NCBI GenBank assembly: GCA_046714175.1
Contig: JBKKBI010000045.1
Span: 5,884-69,883, forward strand
DNA: 64,000 nucleotides
Source: UBA11373 sp046714175
GTDB taxonomy: Bacteria; Actinomycetota; Acidimicrobiia; Spongiisociales; UBA11373
Direction of reading: 5' to 3'
Position 1 is the stretch's first letter, and each line of letters opens with the position of its first letter. The notes below the pieces were generated by a model. It made no database searches, was not told where the DNA came from, and worked only from the letters and a program-made list of their open reading frames with translations. The position numbers were made by a program, and so were the translations under genes. Below, in pieces: positions 22,508 to 30,663 of the stretch.

Positions 22508-23599
22508 TCAGGTCCCGAGCAAGCCCAACTGCTGCGCCCGCAGCTTTAGATCCGCGGGCTTGGTGGCGTGGCGGAAGCCTTCCTCGAAGGTGACCAGGCC
22601 GGCGGAGGCGAGGCGCAGGATCGACTGGTCGAAGGTCTCCATGCCATAAAACGCACTGTCGGCGATCACGTCTGGGATCTCGTGGGTCAGCGCGGGATCG
22701 GCGATCCGCTCCGCAATCCGGTCGGTGTTGATCAGTATTTCCACCGCGGGCACCCGCCCCCGGCCGTCCACGGTGGGAAGCAGGCGCTGGCTGACGATGG
22801 CGCGCAGGGTTCCGGCGAGGAGCAGCCGGATCTGCCTCTGCTGGTCGCTTCCGAAGAAGTCGAGGATCCGGTTGATGGTCTCGGCGGCATCGATGGTGTG
22901 CAGGGACGACAGCACGAGATGCCCCGTCTCCGCCGCCTTCAGCGCGGCGTCGATCGTCTCCGGGTCGCGCATCTCGCCGATCATGATCACGTCGGGATCC
23001 TGGCGAAGCACCCGGCGCATCGCCTCGGCAAAGCCTCCGGTATCGACGCCGACCTCGCGCTGGCTGACCATCGATGCCTTATCGCGATGCAATACCTCGA
23101 TCGGATCCTCGACAGTGATGATGTTGCGCCGCAGGTTGGTGTTGATGTGATCGATGAACGCCGCGAGCGTCGTCGACTTGCCCGATCCGGTGGGGCCCGT
23201 GACCAGCACCAGGCCGCGCGGTTCGGCGGCAACGGTGGCTAGCACCGCGGGCAATTGCAGGGAGGCGAAATCTCCGGTGGCGGGCCGCAGCACCCGGAGA
23301 GCCAGGCTCACCATCCCGCGCTGGCGGAAGGCGTTGATGCGAAACCTGCCTCCGTCGGGGAGGCCGAAGGCAAAGTCGGCCTCATGGGACTGCTTGAACT
23401 CCACCTCGAGGCGATCCGGGAGAACGGCGTGGAGGTACTGCTCCACCTCGGCCTCGGTGAGAACGTCTCCCGCGAACGAGTGGAGTTCGCCGTCGACCCG
23501 CATGATGGGGGCGCTTCCGGCGCGCAGGTGCAAGTCCGAAGCCTTATTGGCGATGGCAGCGGCAAGCAGTTCTTCGATGGTGGCGGCGCGGCGTGACAT
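22508..23599 (-). CDS. pilT: PilT-type twitching/retraction ATPase
   Basis: Hexameric ATPase that retracts type IV pili. The 363-residue protein has the PilT N-terminal domain (A-S-D-L-H-L-R-A-G-S-x-P), Walker A G-P-T-G-S-G-K-S-T near 135, the Asp box I-T-V-E-D-P-I-E, Walker B-type G-E-M-R-D-P-E-T and the His box G-H-L-V-L-S-S-L-H-T. No pilin, pilB or pilC lies nearby, so partners must be elsewhere. The start could be ATG 23599 or GTG 23632; neither has a ribosome site. Confidence 0.92.
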   Translation of the reverse strand: MSRRAATIEELLAAAIANKASDLHLRAGSAPIMRVDGELHSFAGDVLTEAEVEQYLHAVLPDRLEVEFKQSHEADFAFGLPDGGRFRINAFRQRGMVSLALRVLRPATGDFASLQLPAVLATVAAEPRGLVLVTGPTGSGKSTTLAAFIDHINTNLRRNIITVEDPIEVLHRDKASMVSQREVGVDTGGFAEAMRRVLRQDPDVIMIGEMRDPETIDAALKAAETGHLVLSSLHTIDAAETINRILDFFGSDQQRQIRLLLAGTLRAIVSQRLLPTVDGRGRVPAVEILINTDRIAERIADPALTHEIPDVIADSAFYGMETFDQSILRLASAGLVTFEEGFRHATKPADLKLRAQQLGLLGT

Positions 23600-23643
23600 A
23601 GGAGTTCTGCTGGTGTCATCGGAAGAGCCCACGGGGGGCTTGA

Positions 23644-23664
23644 GTCACCCGTCGCCCGTTGCCA
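23644..23664. repeat. Heptad-repeat locus 3
   Basis: Three 7-bp units GTCACCC, GTCGCCC, GTTGCCA just beyond the 3' end of the deacetylase gene. On the minus strand they read TGGCAAC, GGGCGAC, GGGTGAC, like the array at 20906. Confidence 0.65.
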
Positions 23665-23669
23665 CCTGC

Positions 23670-24680
23670 TCACGCCTGGACCGTCTTCCACGTCGCCGCG
23701 GCGACCTGGGCCGCCAGATCGATCATCCGGTGGGCTCGCTGCGGCGAGCGCACCGAGTGGTCCGGGATGGCTCCGGACAGTCCGTCGAGGGTGGCCGCCA
23801 CCGAGGCCTCGATCGCCTCGAGGTGATAGCCGCCTTCGAGCGCCACCACCACCGGGAGGCCAAACCGGGACAGATGGCCTGACATCCTCCCGAAGTCTTC
23901 GGCCTCGAGCATGACCTCGGCCAGGGGGTCGGAGCGATGGGCGTCATACCCGGCGCTGACGAGAATCCACTGCGGGTCGAACTCGGTAAGGACGGGGACG
24001 ACGATCCGGGTGAAGGCGGCGTCGTAGGCGTCACCACGCGTGCCCGGGGGCACGGCAATGTTGACGGTGTGACCAATCCCGGCGCCTGTGCCGATGTCCT
24101 CCAGCCACCCGCTCCCCGGATAGAAGGGGAACTGGTGGAGCGACACATAGAGCACGTCGGATCGACTGTCGAAGGTGTCCTGGGTGCCGTCGCCGTGGTG
24201 CACATCCCAATCCACGATGGCGACACGCTGTCCCCGGCTGATCAGTTTCTCGGCTAGAACCGCCACGTTGTTGAAGATGCAGAACCCGAGGGCCCGGTCG
24301 CGGTGAGCGTGGTGGCCTGGAGGACGAACCGCCAAGAACGCCGTCCGGGCCTCCCCGGCTGCGATGGCGTCCGCGGCGGCGATGCCAGCACCGGCGGCGC
24401 GTAGTGACGCCTCCCACGATGCTGCGACCACCGCAGTGTCGGGGTCGAGCACCCCTCCCCCACTGGCGCAGATCTGGGCGATGCGCTCGATGTACTCCTC
24501 GTCGTGCACCAGCATCAGATCAGCCTCGTCGGCCAGCGGGGCGGAGCGGAGTTCGATCGGACCGCCCCAGCGTTGCGCCCCCCGCAGCGCCGCCTCGATC
24601 CGCGCCGGGCGCTCCGGATGGGCCTTGCCGGCATCGTGGAGCAGACAGGCCTCGTGGCTGTAGACCAGGGTGGGGAGCAT
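23670..24680 (-). CDS. Histone deacetylase / AcuC superfamily deacetylase
   Basis: A zinc-dependent amidohydrolase of 336 residues: H-P-E-R-P-A-R near 22, R-P-P-G-H-H-A (catalytic His pair) near 125, G-F-C-I-F-N-N-V-A, the zinc motif D-W-D-V-H-H-G-D-G-T-Q, S-A-G-Y-D-A-H and E-G-G-Y. These are all catalytic residues of class II-type enzymes, so it should be active, for example on acetylated lysines, polyamines or acetyl-CoA synthetase. ATG 24680 has TACCCT 9 nt upstream and no ribosome site. Divergent from a GNAT acetyltransferase, which suggests opposing acetylation roles (inference). Confidence 0.9.
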   Translation of the reverse strand: MLPTLVYSHEACLLHDAGKAHPERPARIEAALRGAQRWGGPIELRSAPLADEADLMLVHDEEYIERIAQICASGGGVLDPDTAVVAASWEASLRAAGAGIAAADAIAAGEARTAFLAVRPPGHHAHRDRALGFCIFNNVAVLAEKLISRGQRVAIVDWDVHHGDGTQDTFDSRSDVLYVSLHQFPFYPGSGWLEDIGTGAGIGHTVNIAVPPGTRGDAYDAAFTRIVVPVLTEFDPQWILVSAGYDAHRSDPLAEVMLEAEDFGRMSGHLSRFGLPVVVALEGGYHLEAIEASVAATLDGLSGAIPDHSVRSPQRAHRMIDLAAQVAAATWKTVQA

Positions 24681-24689
24681 GGCTCGGGA

Positions 24690-24695
24690 AGGGTA
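24690..24695 (-). promoter_or_regulatory. -10 box of deacetylase gene
   Basis: TACCCT on the minus strand, 9 nt from ATG 24680, immediately beside the heptad array at 24699. Confidence 0.45.
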
Positions 24696-24698
24696 TCG

Positions 24699-24768
24699 GC
24701 CGGAGACCGGAGACCAGAGACCGGAGACCGAGACCGGAGGCCGGAGACCGGAGACCGGACACCGGCCA
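24699..24768. repeat. Heptad-repeat locus 4
   Basis: About ten near-perfect tandem CCGGAGA units, with variants CCAGAGA, CCGGAGG, CCGGACA and one 6-bp unit, filling the divergent gap between the deacetylase and GNAT genes. Confidence 0.88.
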
Positions 24769-24810
24769 TCGCTCATCCGTCCCGTCGGCGGGACCGCGGT
24801 CCACCACCGA

Positions 24811-24816
24811 TACAGT
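24811..24816 (+). promoter_or_regulatory. -10 box of leaderless GNAT gene
   Basis: TACAGT ends 7 nt before GTG 24824; no Shine-Dalgarno. Confidence 0.5.
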
Positions 24817-24823
24817 CCCCGGC

Positions 24824-25540
24824 GTGACTGCCGTGCGCCTCGAAGGCAACTGGCCCGGGCCGGTGACGATTCGGCGGGGTTGGGCGCGTGCCGAATCCCG
24901 ACCCTGGAACGACACCGTGCCGATGGCACATCTACGCCTGGTGCGCGGCAGTGGCAGTGGCTTCATCGTCGACTGCGTCGCGGCGCTCACTGGTGCCGGT
25001 GCCACCGCGGTGTTGTCGCCGCCCCTCCCCCGCTCGGCGCAGAAGACCTGGCGCCAGGCCGACTTTCTCCCTCACTCCAGCTTGGCCCTGATGCGCCGCA
25101 ATCTGGGCCCGGTCCCACCACCGACACACCTCGTCATCGCCGGAACCGAAGAAGACGTGACCGAGGCGCTGCGTATCGATGCCGCCGCCTTCGATCGATT
25201 CTGGCGTTTCGATGAGAGCGCACTCGCCGAGGCTATCGCCGCAACCCCGCAGTCGGTGCTGCAGGTGGTCAAGGCTCCCAATGGCGGACTGGCCGGTTAC
25301 GCGGTGACCGGAGCCGGCTCGACTTTGGCCTACCTGCAGCGGGTGGCGGTCGATCCGCGGTTTCAAGGCAACGGGATCGGACGCTCCCTGATCCGCGCTT
25401 CGGCGCGGTGGGCCAAGAAGTCGGGAGCGACCTCGATCATGCTCAACACCCAGGTGGAGAACGAGGCCGCCATACGCCTCTACGAGTCGGAGGGTTACGA
25501 CACCCTGGACGAACCGCTCGAGGTGTTGATCAGCGGGTGA
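24824..25540 (+). CDS. GNAT family N-acetyltransferase
   Basis: A 238-residue protein. An N-terminal part of about 95 residues has an R-x-G-x-A-R ... P-W-N-D-T pattern that I do not recognise. The C-terminal GNAT domain (about 100-235) has the acetyl-CoA loop V-A-V-D-P-R-F-Q-G-N-G-I-G-R-S-L-I, then M-L-N-T-Q-V-E-N-E-A-A-I-R-L-Y-E-S-E-G-Y, close to RimI-type enzymes. The substrate is unknown. GTG 24824 is supported by the -10 box 7 nt upstream. Confidence 0.85.
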   Translation: MTAVRLEGNWPGPVTIRRGWARAESRPWNDTVPMAHLRLVRGSGSGFIVDCVAALTGAGATAVLSPPLPRSAQKTWRQADFLPHSSLALMRRNLGPVPPPTHLVIAGTEEDVTEALRIDAAAFDRFWRFDESALAEAIAATPQSVLQVVKAPNGGLAGYAVTGAGSTLAYLQRVAVDPRFQGNGIGRSLIRASARWAKKSGATSIMLNTQVENEAAIRLYESEGYDTLDEPLEVLISG

Positions 25541-25610
25541 CGATGACGGTGGCCTCCTCCGCGGCTCCGGGATGCGAGAATCGTCGCCATCAGGTCCCGG
25601 GAGGATCGCA

Positions 25611-26444
25611 TTGATCCGCATCGTCACCGACTCATCATGCGATCTCCCGGACGATCTGGTCGCGCGGCACCGGATCGCCGTGGTCCCGCTCACCATCAGG
25701 TTCGGTGACGAGGACCTCGTCGACGGTGAGCAGCTCACCTCGGACGAGTTCTGGCGACGCCTCACCCAAGAGACGACCCAACCCCAAACCGCGGCTCCAT
25801 CCGCGGAGCGCTTTCAGGAGACCTTTCGCAAGCTCTCCGACGAGGGAGCCGACGGATTGGTGGTGATCTGCCTGTCGTCGCGGATCTCCGCCACCCACGA
25901 GTCGGCCGTGGGGGCCGCCGAGGAGTTTCGGGGTGGCATCCCGATCCGGGTCGTGGACAGCGCGCTGGCCTCCACCGCCCTGGGACTGGTGGCGATCGAG
26001 GCAGCCGAGCTCGCTGCCACCGGGGTCGGCATCGACCCGGTGGAAGAGATCGCCGTCGCTGCGGCCGCCGCCACCCACTTGTTCGCCACGCTCGACACCA
26101 TCGAGTTCCTGCACCGCGGCGGCCGTCTCGGGCGGGCGCAGGCTCTCCTGGGCAATCTCCTCGACCTCAAGCCTCTGATCTCCTTCGACGAGGGCGCACT
26201 GGAGGCGGCGGGCAAGGTACGCACGCGTCGTAAGGCGCTGGCCGCGGTGACGGACCACCTTGCCGAACTCGGGGACAGGGTCCGGCGCTTTGCGATCGTC
26301 CATTCCGACCCGGCCGATCTCGACGAGTTCCTGACGGCCATCCGGGCCGTGCGGGACGAGGAACCCCTGGTGACCCGGGTCGGCCCCGTGGTCGGCACCA
26401 ACGCCGGACCGGGGATGGCTGGCGTGGTCTACCGACTCGGCTGA
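25611..26444 (+). CDS. DegV family fatty-acid-binding protein
   Basis: A 277-residue protein starting (L/M)IRIVTDSSCDLP, with V-V-P-L-T-I-R-F-G, T-S-Q-like substitution T-T-Q-P-Q-T-A-A-P-S, L-S-S-R-I-S-A-T-H-E-S-A and R-G-G-R-L-G-R near 175. DegV/FakB proteins bind fatty acids and hand them to a kinase for phosphorylation; no fakA lies nearby. TTG 25611 is chosen because GGGAGG lies 6 nt upstream. Confidence 0.9.
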   Translation: MIRIVTDSSCDLPDDLVARHRIAVVPLTIRFGDEDLVDGEQLTSDEFWRRLTQETTQPQTAAPSAERFQETFRKLSDEGADGLVVICLSSRISATHESAVGAAEEFRGGIPIRVVDSALASTALGLVAIEAAELAATGVGIDPVEEIAVAAAAATHLFATLDTIEFLHRGGRLGRAQALLGNLLDLKPLISFDEGALEAAGKVRTRRKALAAVTDHLAELGDRVRRFAIVHSDPADLDEFLTAIRAVRDEEPLVTRVGPVVGTNAGPGMAGVVYRLG

Positions 26445-26448
26445 CCGT

Positions 26449-26454
26449 TACCGT
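26449..26454 (+). promoter_or_regulatory. -10 box of leaderless sigma-factor operon
   Basis: TACCGT ends exactly 6 nt before GTG 26461. The surrounding CCGTTAC-CGTTGCC reads like two heptad units. Confidence 0.5.
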
Positions 26455-26460
26455 TGCCCT

Positions 26461-27042
26461 GTGACCGACCGCGCCGCGACCGATGCCGCCCTCATCCAGC
26501 AATACCTGCGGGGTGATATCGCTGCCTTCGACACCTTGATGCGGGCACATGAGGACCGAGTCTTTGCGGTGTGCCTGCGCCTCCTCCGGAATCGCGAGGC
26601 CGCGCTCGACGCCACCCAGGAGACTTTTGTGACAGTGTTTCGCAAGGCGGACCGGTTCTCCGGGAGGAGCGCCTTCAGCACATGGCTGTACCGGGTGGCG
26701 GTAAACACCTGTTACGACCAGTCGCGGCGTAGCCGGCGACACGCCGCCGAGCCGCTTCCCGAGGGCAACGACCCTGCGGATCACACAGCCGGCGACGCTT
26801 TCGTGTCGGTGGAGTTGCGACCCGACCTCGAAGCCGCCCTGGCAGCCCTTCCGGACGAGTTCCGCGCCGCGGTGATCCTGGCCGATCTCGAGGGTCTGGC
26901 CCTGCAGACGGTGGCTGAGGCACTCGAAATCCCGGTGGGCACGGTCAAGTCACGGGTGTTCCGCGGCCGCAAACTGCTGGCGGCGGCCCTCGGGAACCTG
27001 CAGGACCCTTCCGACACTCCAAGTGGCGAGCACCATGCGTGA
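26461..27042 (+). CDS. ECF RNA polymerase sigma factor, SigM position
   Basis: A 193-residue extracytoplasmic-function sigma factor. Region 2 (about 15-85) has L-R-N-R-E-A-A-L-D-A-T-Q-E-T-F and F-S-T-W-L-Y-R-V-A-V-N-T-C-Y-D; region 4 (about 125-180) has A-L-P-D-E-F-R-A-A-V-I-L and L-E-I-P-V-G-T-V-K-S-R-V-F-R-G-R. Its place before an anti-sigma, trxB and trxA equals that of sigM in Mycobacterium and Streptomyces. The GTG start follows the -10 box by 6 nt. It overlaps the anti-sigma gene by 8 nt. Confidence 0.92.
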   Translation: MTDRAATDAALIQQYLRGDIAAFDTLMRAHEDRVFAVCLRLLRNREAALDATQETFVTVFRKADRFSGRSAFSTWLYRVAVNTCYDQSRRSRRHAAEPLPEGNDPADHTAGDAFVSVELRPDLEAALAALPDEFRAAVILADLEGLALQTVAEALEIPVGTVKSRVFRGRKLLAAALGNLQDPSDTPSGEHHA

Positions 27043-27850
27043 ATACGACCCCGAACTGATCTTCGACCTCGTCGCCGGAGACCTGCCTCCGGCCGAGGCC
27101 GCCGCGCTCGAGGCTCGGATCGCCGCCGACCCCAAGGCCGCCGCCGAGTTGCTCGCACAGCGAGCAACGCTCTCCGCGCTGCGTCAGGCGACTCCGGCGC
27201 GACTGACCGCGGCCGAGCGCACGACCCTGCACGCTGCCGTCGCCAGCCGCCTGGGGCTCGAGCCGGGACAGGCGCCGGTCGCCCGGACCAGGCGCGCCGT
27301 CCCCTGGGGCGCGATCGCCGTGGCGGCCTCCGCCATAGTCGCCATCGTGGCCGTGGCTCCGATGATGAGTCTGCTCGACCGAGGATCGGACGACGCCCTC
27401 ACTGCGGCCGACGGCGCTGCCACCACTACTCAGGCAGGAGCGGCCGAGTTCGACGCCAGCACCGGTGGCGAGGCTCCCGCGATGGCTGACACCGCCACCG
27501 TGGAGACGACGGCCACCGGAACGGGCGGCCCAACCACGCTCGCCACCGCGCTGGCCGAGCGCGCCGGCGAACCGCCAGCAGTGGCCCAGGACCTCATGCT
27601 CCTCGCCGCCGACCCCGAGGCGGTACAGGTACTGGAGCAGCCGATCGACGAGGCGACCTTGTGCGTGGCCGAGGCGGAAACGTACTTCGGGTCCTTCGGT
27701 CTCACCTACTTCGAGTATCCGATGGAGACCGAGGAGGCCGGCAAGTCGATCACCTTCCTGGTGTTCCACCTCGCCGCCCCCGACGGCACCACCGGGGCCT
27801 TGGTCGCCTTCGATCCGGCCGATTGCACGGTGCCGATACCCGTGCCGTAG
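27035..27850 (+). CDS. Membrane anti-sigma factor
   Basis: A 271-residue protein with an N-terminal cytoplasmic anti-sigma-like helical region (M-R-E-Y-D-P-E-L-I-F-D-L-V-A-G-D-L-P), one transmembrane helix near 92-112 and an Ala/Thr-rich extracytoplasmic domain. It lacks the H-x-x-x-C-x-x-C zinc motif, so it is not a ZAS type. It presumably sequesters the upstream ECF sigma factor, by position. ATG 27035 sits inside the sigma gene's last codons, giving tight coupling. Confidence 0.82.
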   Translation: MREYDPELIFDLVAGDLPPAEAAALEARIAADPKAAAELLAQRATLSALRQATPARLTAAERTTLHAAVASRLGLEPGQAPVARTRRAVPWGAIAVAASAIVAIVAVAPMMSLLDRGSDDALTAADGAATTTQAGAAEFDASTGGEAPAMADTATVETTATGTGGPTTLATALAERAGEPPAVAQDLMLLAADPEAVQVLEQPIDEATLCVAEAETYFGSFGLTYFEYPMETEEAGKSITFLVFHLAAPDGTTGALVAFDPADCTVPIPVP

Positions 27851-27877
27851 GAACGGAGCCGACAGCCGGCCTTCCCA

Positions 27878-27905
27878 GGTAACGGGTAACCGGCGACGGG
27901 TAACC
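27878..27905. repeat. Heptad-repeat locus 5, supplies a -10 box
   Basis: GGTAA, CGGGTAA, CCGGCGA, CGGGTAA, CC with 7-bp period. The last unit runs into TAACCT (27901-27906), the -10 box of the next gene. Confidence 0.75.
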
Positions 27906-27906
27906 T
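27901..27906 (+). promoter_or_regulatory. -10 box of leaderless membrane gene
   Basis: TAACCT, then CTTTTC, then GTG 27913: spacing 6 nt, no Shine-Dalgarno. Confidence 0.55.
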
Positions 27907-27912
27907 CTTTTC

Positions 27913-28248
27913 GTGCCCGAGGAAGCCGCCCCCCGCCCCGAACGCGATGACCTTCCGGTGCGCGTGGCCGACTTGCTCGAGCTGATCGCCACCCGGATCC
28001 GGGCCATGACCGTCGATCGCATCGCCCGGGTGATCACCTTCGTCACCCTGGGTCTGGTGGCGCTCACTCTGGTCGGTCTGGCGTTCATCTTCTTCCTGGT
28101 GGGCCTATTCCGGATCGCCGACGGTCTGATCAGCAAGGTGTGCGATTGCGGCTATTCGATGGAGCTCGCCTACGCCGGGGTTGGGGGACTATTCCTGTTG
28201 CTCGGAGCGTTGTTGTGGCGCAATCGAGTCCGCCGCGAGGGTGCGTGA
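27913..28248 (+). CDS. Small two-helix membrane protein before trxB
   Basis: A 111-residue protein: acidic/Pro-rich N-terminus, an amphipathic stretch, a long hydrophobic helix (about 43-68), a K-V-C-D-C-G loop with two cysteines, and a second helix (about 80-100). I do not recognise the family; it resembles small holin-like or phage-shock membrane proteins only in general plan. GTG 27913 follows the -10 box. Its stop overlaps the trxB GTG (GTGA), so it is co-translated with thioredoxin reductase. Confidence 0.75.
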   Translation: MPEEAAPRPERDDLPVRVADLLELIATRIRAMTVDRIARVITFVTLGLVALTLVGLAFIFFLVGLFRIADGLISKVCDCGYSMELAYAGVGGLFLLLGALLWRNRVRREGA

Positions 28249-29183
28249 AAGAACAAGTCGTAGTCATCGGATCTGGACCCGCAGGCCTCACCGCCGCGGT
28301 GTACGCCGCCCGGGCCGGGCTGGAGCCCCTGGTGATCGAGGGGATCGCCGCTGGTGGTCAACTGATGCTGACCACCGAGGTGGAGAACTATCCGGGCTAC
28401 CCCGACGGCATCATGGGACCGGAGATGATGGGGCTGTTCCGCAAGCAGGCGGAGCGCTTCGGCACCCGCTTTGTGACCAACGACGTGACCCGGGTCGACT
28501 TGTCGGCGCGCCCGTTCCGTATCTGGGTGGACGAGTCGGAATACCAAGCGGACGCCGTGATCATCTCCACCGGGGCCTCGGCGCAGTGGCTGGGGGTTCC
28601 CGGCGAGGAGAAGCTACGCGGTCACGGGGTCAGCGCCTGCGCCACATGTGACGGCTTCTTCTTCAAGGACCGCGAGATCGTGGTCGTCGGGGGTGGAGAC
28701 TCGGCCATGGAGGAAGCGCTCTTCCTCACCCGTTTCGCCACCCGGGTCACCGTGATCCATCGCCGCGGCGAATTCCGCGCCTCGAACATCATGGCCGAAC
28801 GTGTGATGAACCACCCCAAGATCGCGATCCGGTGGAACACCGTCGTCGAGGAAATTCTCGGCGATGACTCGGTGACGGGGGTCCGGGTACGCGATGCCGT
28901 CACCGGCGCCGTCTCCGACCATCCGGCCGAAGGGGTGTTCGTCGCCATCGGCCACACCCCCAATACGGGCCTGTTCGCCGGTCAGCTCGAACTGGACCCC
29001 CGCGGCTACCTGCTCACATTCAAAGGTACCGCGACTTCGGTCGCCGGGGTGTTCGGAGCCGGAGATGTCGTCGACTCGATCTACCGTCAGGCCATCACTG
29101 CAGCCGGAATGGGTTGCGAGGCCGCGATGGACGCCGAACGCTGGTTGGAGGACGAGGAGGCGGGTTTGGAGACCACGGAATGA
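28245..29183 (+). CDS. trxB: Thioredoxin reductase
   Basis: FAD/NADPH enzyme of 312 residues that reduces thioredoxin. It shows the FAD loop G-S-G-P-A-G near 9, G-G-Q-L near 37, the redox centre C-A-T-C near 132, the NADPH loop G-G-G-D-S-A near 149, H-R-R-x-E-F-R-A-S and the C-terminal G-A-G-D-V-V-D. GTG 28245 overlaps the upstream stop; trxA follows 73 bp later, the canonical origin-linked pair. Confidence 0.96.
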   Translation: MKEQVVVIGSGPAGLTAAVYAARAGLEPLVIEGIAAGGQLMLTTEVENYPGYPDGIMGPEMMGLFRKQAERFGTRFVTNDVTRVDLSARPFRIWVDESEYQADAVIISTGASAQWLGVPGEEKLRGHGVSACATCDGFFFKDREIVVVGGGDSAMEEALFLTRFATRVTVIHRRGEFRASNIMAERVMNHPKIAIRWNTVVEEILGDDSVTGVRVRDAVTGAVSDHPAEGVFVAIGHTPNTGLFAGQLELDPRGYLLTFKGTATSVAGVFGAGDVVDSIYRQAITAAGMGCEAAMDAERWLEDEEAGLETTE

Positions 29184-29256
29184 CCGCCGCGCCCTCGGCG
29201 TTCTAGCGCCGACGAACTCGAATGGAGGATGGCCCCCTCAGGCGGCCACACGAAAG

Positions 29257-29583
29257 ATGTCAGACAACACCATTACCGCCACCGACCAGAACTTTGCCGA
29301 ACTGATCGCCGGGGAAACCCCGGTGCTGGTCGACTTCTGGGCGGAGTGGTGCGGTCCGTGCCGGATGATCGCCCCCATCGTGGAGGAGATCGCGGCCGAG
29401 TACACCGGGACCCTGCGGGTGGCGAAGCTCAACGTCGACGAGAACCCGCAGACGGCAGGCGCCTACGACGTCATGGGCATTCCGACCCTGATCGTGTATC
29501 AGAAGGGCGAGGTGCGCAAGCGGCTGGTGGGTGCCATGCCCAAACACAAAATGCTCGCCGAGCTCAGTTCCTTCATCGGCTGA
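29257..29583 (+). CDS. trxA: Thioredoxin
   Basis: A 108-residue thioredoxin with the active site W-A-E-W-C-G-P-C-R-M near 30-39, D-E-N-P near 62 and the cis-proline block G-I-P-T-L-I-V near 75. Reduced by the adjacent TrxB. ATG 29257 is chosen as the family N-terminus. A GGAGG at about 29224 is too far to serve; GAAAG is the nearest purine stretch. Confidence 0.96.
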   Translation: MSDNTITATDQNFAELIAGETPVLVDFWAEWCGPCRMIAPIVEEIAAEYTGTLRVAKLNVDENPQTAGAYDVMGIPTLIVYQKGEVRKRLVGAMPKHKMLAELSSFIG

Positions 29584-29633
29584 GTAGGCCCCCGCGGACG
29601 CACATCCTCCACGACCTGCGACCATTCCCCCCA

Positions 29634-30620
29634 ATGGCGCTTTACCGGACCGGCGATGCCGGCGAGCCGGTCCGGGACATTCAGGACCGGCTCCACGAAC
29701 TCGGCTTTTCCACCGCACCTGACCCCACGGCGGTGTTCGGCGAGGGCACCGCGTCGGCGGTAACTTCATTCCAGCGCTCGCGCCGCCTCCCCGCCGACGG
29801 ATTGGTGGGCCGGGAGACTTGGCGCACCATGGTCGACGCCGGGTTTCGCCTCGGGGACCGGCTCCTCTACAACCGCATGCCGATGTTGCACGGCGATGAC
29901 GTCGCTGACATGCAGCGGCGACTCAACGCGCTCGGATTCGACGCCGGGCGAGTGGACGGGATCTTCGGGCCCGTCACTCTCGCCGCCGTCCTCGACTTCC
30001 AGCAGAACCGCCATATGGCTGAGGACGGGATCGTCGGGCCTGACGTGATCGAGGAACTCAATTCGATGTCCCGCGAAACGGAGAAAATGGGACGCCATCA
30101 CGTCCGGGAGCGAGTCTGGCTGGCGGGCCTCCCCCCGAGCCTGGTGGGGCTGCGCGTCTTCCTCGATCCGTCCTGCCGCGACGAGCCCGAGGCTGCAGAG
30201 TCGTGGACCGCCGCCGGCGGGGCGGCGCTCACCGTGCGCGAGTCTGGCGGGCAGGCGTTTTTGGCGCGCTCCTCCGACACTCGTCCGGCGGAGCGCCTGC
30301 GCTCCCAGCAAGCCAATGAACTCGCCCCCGATCTCATCATCGGGTTCTGCCACCCGGGAACGGACATCGCCGGGGTGTTCTATTTCGCCTCCGCACAAAG
30401 CCACAGTGAGGCTGGTGCTGCCATGGCAGCCGGGCTGGCGGGGCGGCTCGGGGTCAAGGCGGCCGGACGATCCACCCTCCTGTTGCGGGCCACCCGGGCG
30501 CCGGCGGTGATCGTGTCGCTCCCCCGCCTGGACTCGGCCCTGGGACGCAGCGTGGTGCGGGCGTTGGACGAATGGTTCGCGGAGAGGGACCGGTATGCGA
30601 GTCGATCGGCCGCCCGCTGA
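29634..30620 (+). CDS. cwlM: CwlM-like peptidoglycan-binding pseudo-amidase
   Basis: A 328-residue protein in the position of mycobacterial cwlM. Two peptidoglycan-binding_1 repeats (about 5-70 and 83-145: D-I-Q-D-R-L-H-E-L-G-F and D-M-Q-R-R-L-N-A-L-G-F) precede an Amidase_3-like domain (170-320). The zinc sites are damaged: D-x-G-H-G-G is replaced by D178-P-S-C-R-D183, and the late Glu of P-A-V-L-V-E is S295. Only H240 in the S-I-H-like position remains. Mycobacterial CwlM is a non-enzymatic activator of MurA, so a regulatory role in cell-wall synthesis is inferred. It converges on parB. Confidence 0.85.
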   Translation: MALYRTGDAGEPVRDIQDRLHELGFSTAPDPTAVFGEGTASAVTSFQRSRRLPADGLVGRETWRTMVDAGFRLGDRLLYNRMPMLHGDDVADMQRRLNALGFDAGRVDGIFGPVTLAAVLDFQQNRHMAEDGIVGPDVIEELNSMSRETEKMGRHHVRERVWLAGLPPSLVGLRVFLDPSCRDEPEAAESWTAAGGAALTVRESGGQAFLARSSDTRPAERLRSQQANELAPDLIIGFCHPGTDIAGVFYFASAQSHSEAGAAMAAGLAGRLGVKAAGRSTLLLRATRAPAVIVSLPRLDSALGRSVVRALDEWFAERDRYASRSAAR

Positions 30621-30663
30621 TCGAGCGATCCGCTCCGCGCCGCTAAGGCGAAAACCCCATCGA

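Noticed and set aside
24404..24823. N-terminal extension of the GNAT protein
   Set aside because: It is the reverse complement of the deacetylase gene plus the repeat array; GTG 24824 has a proper -10 box.
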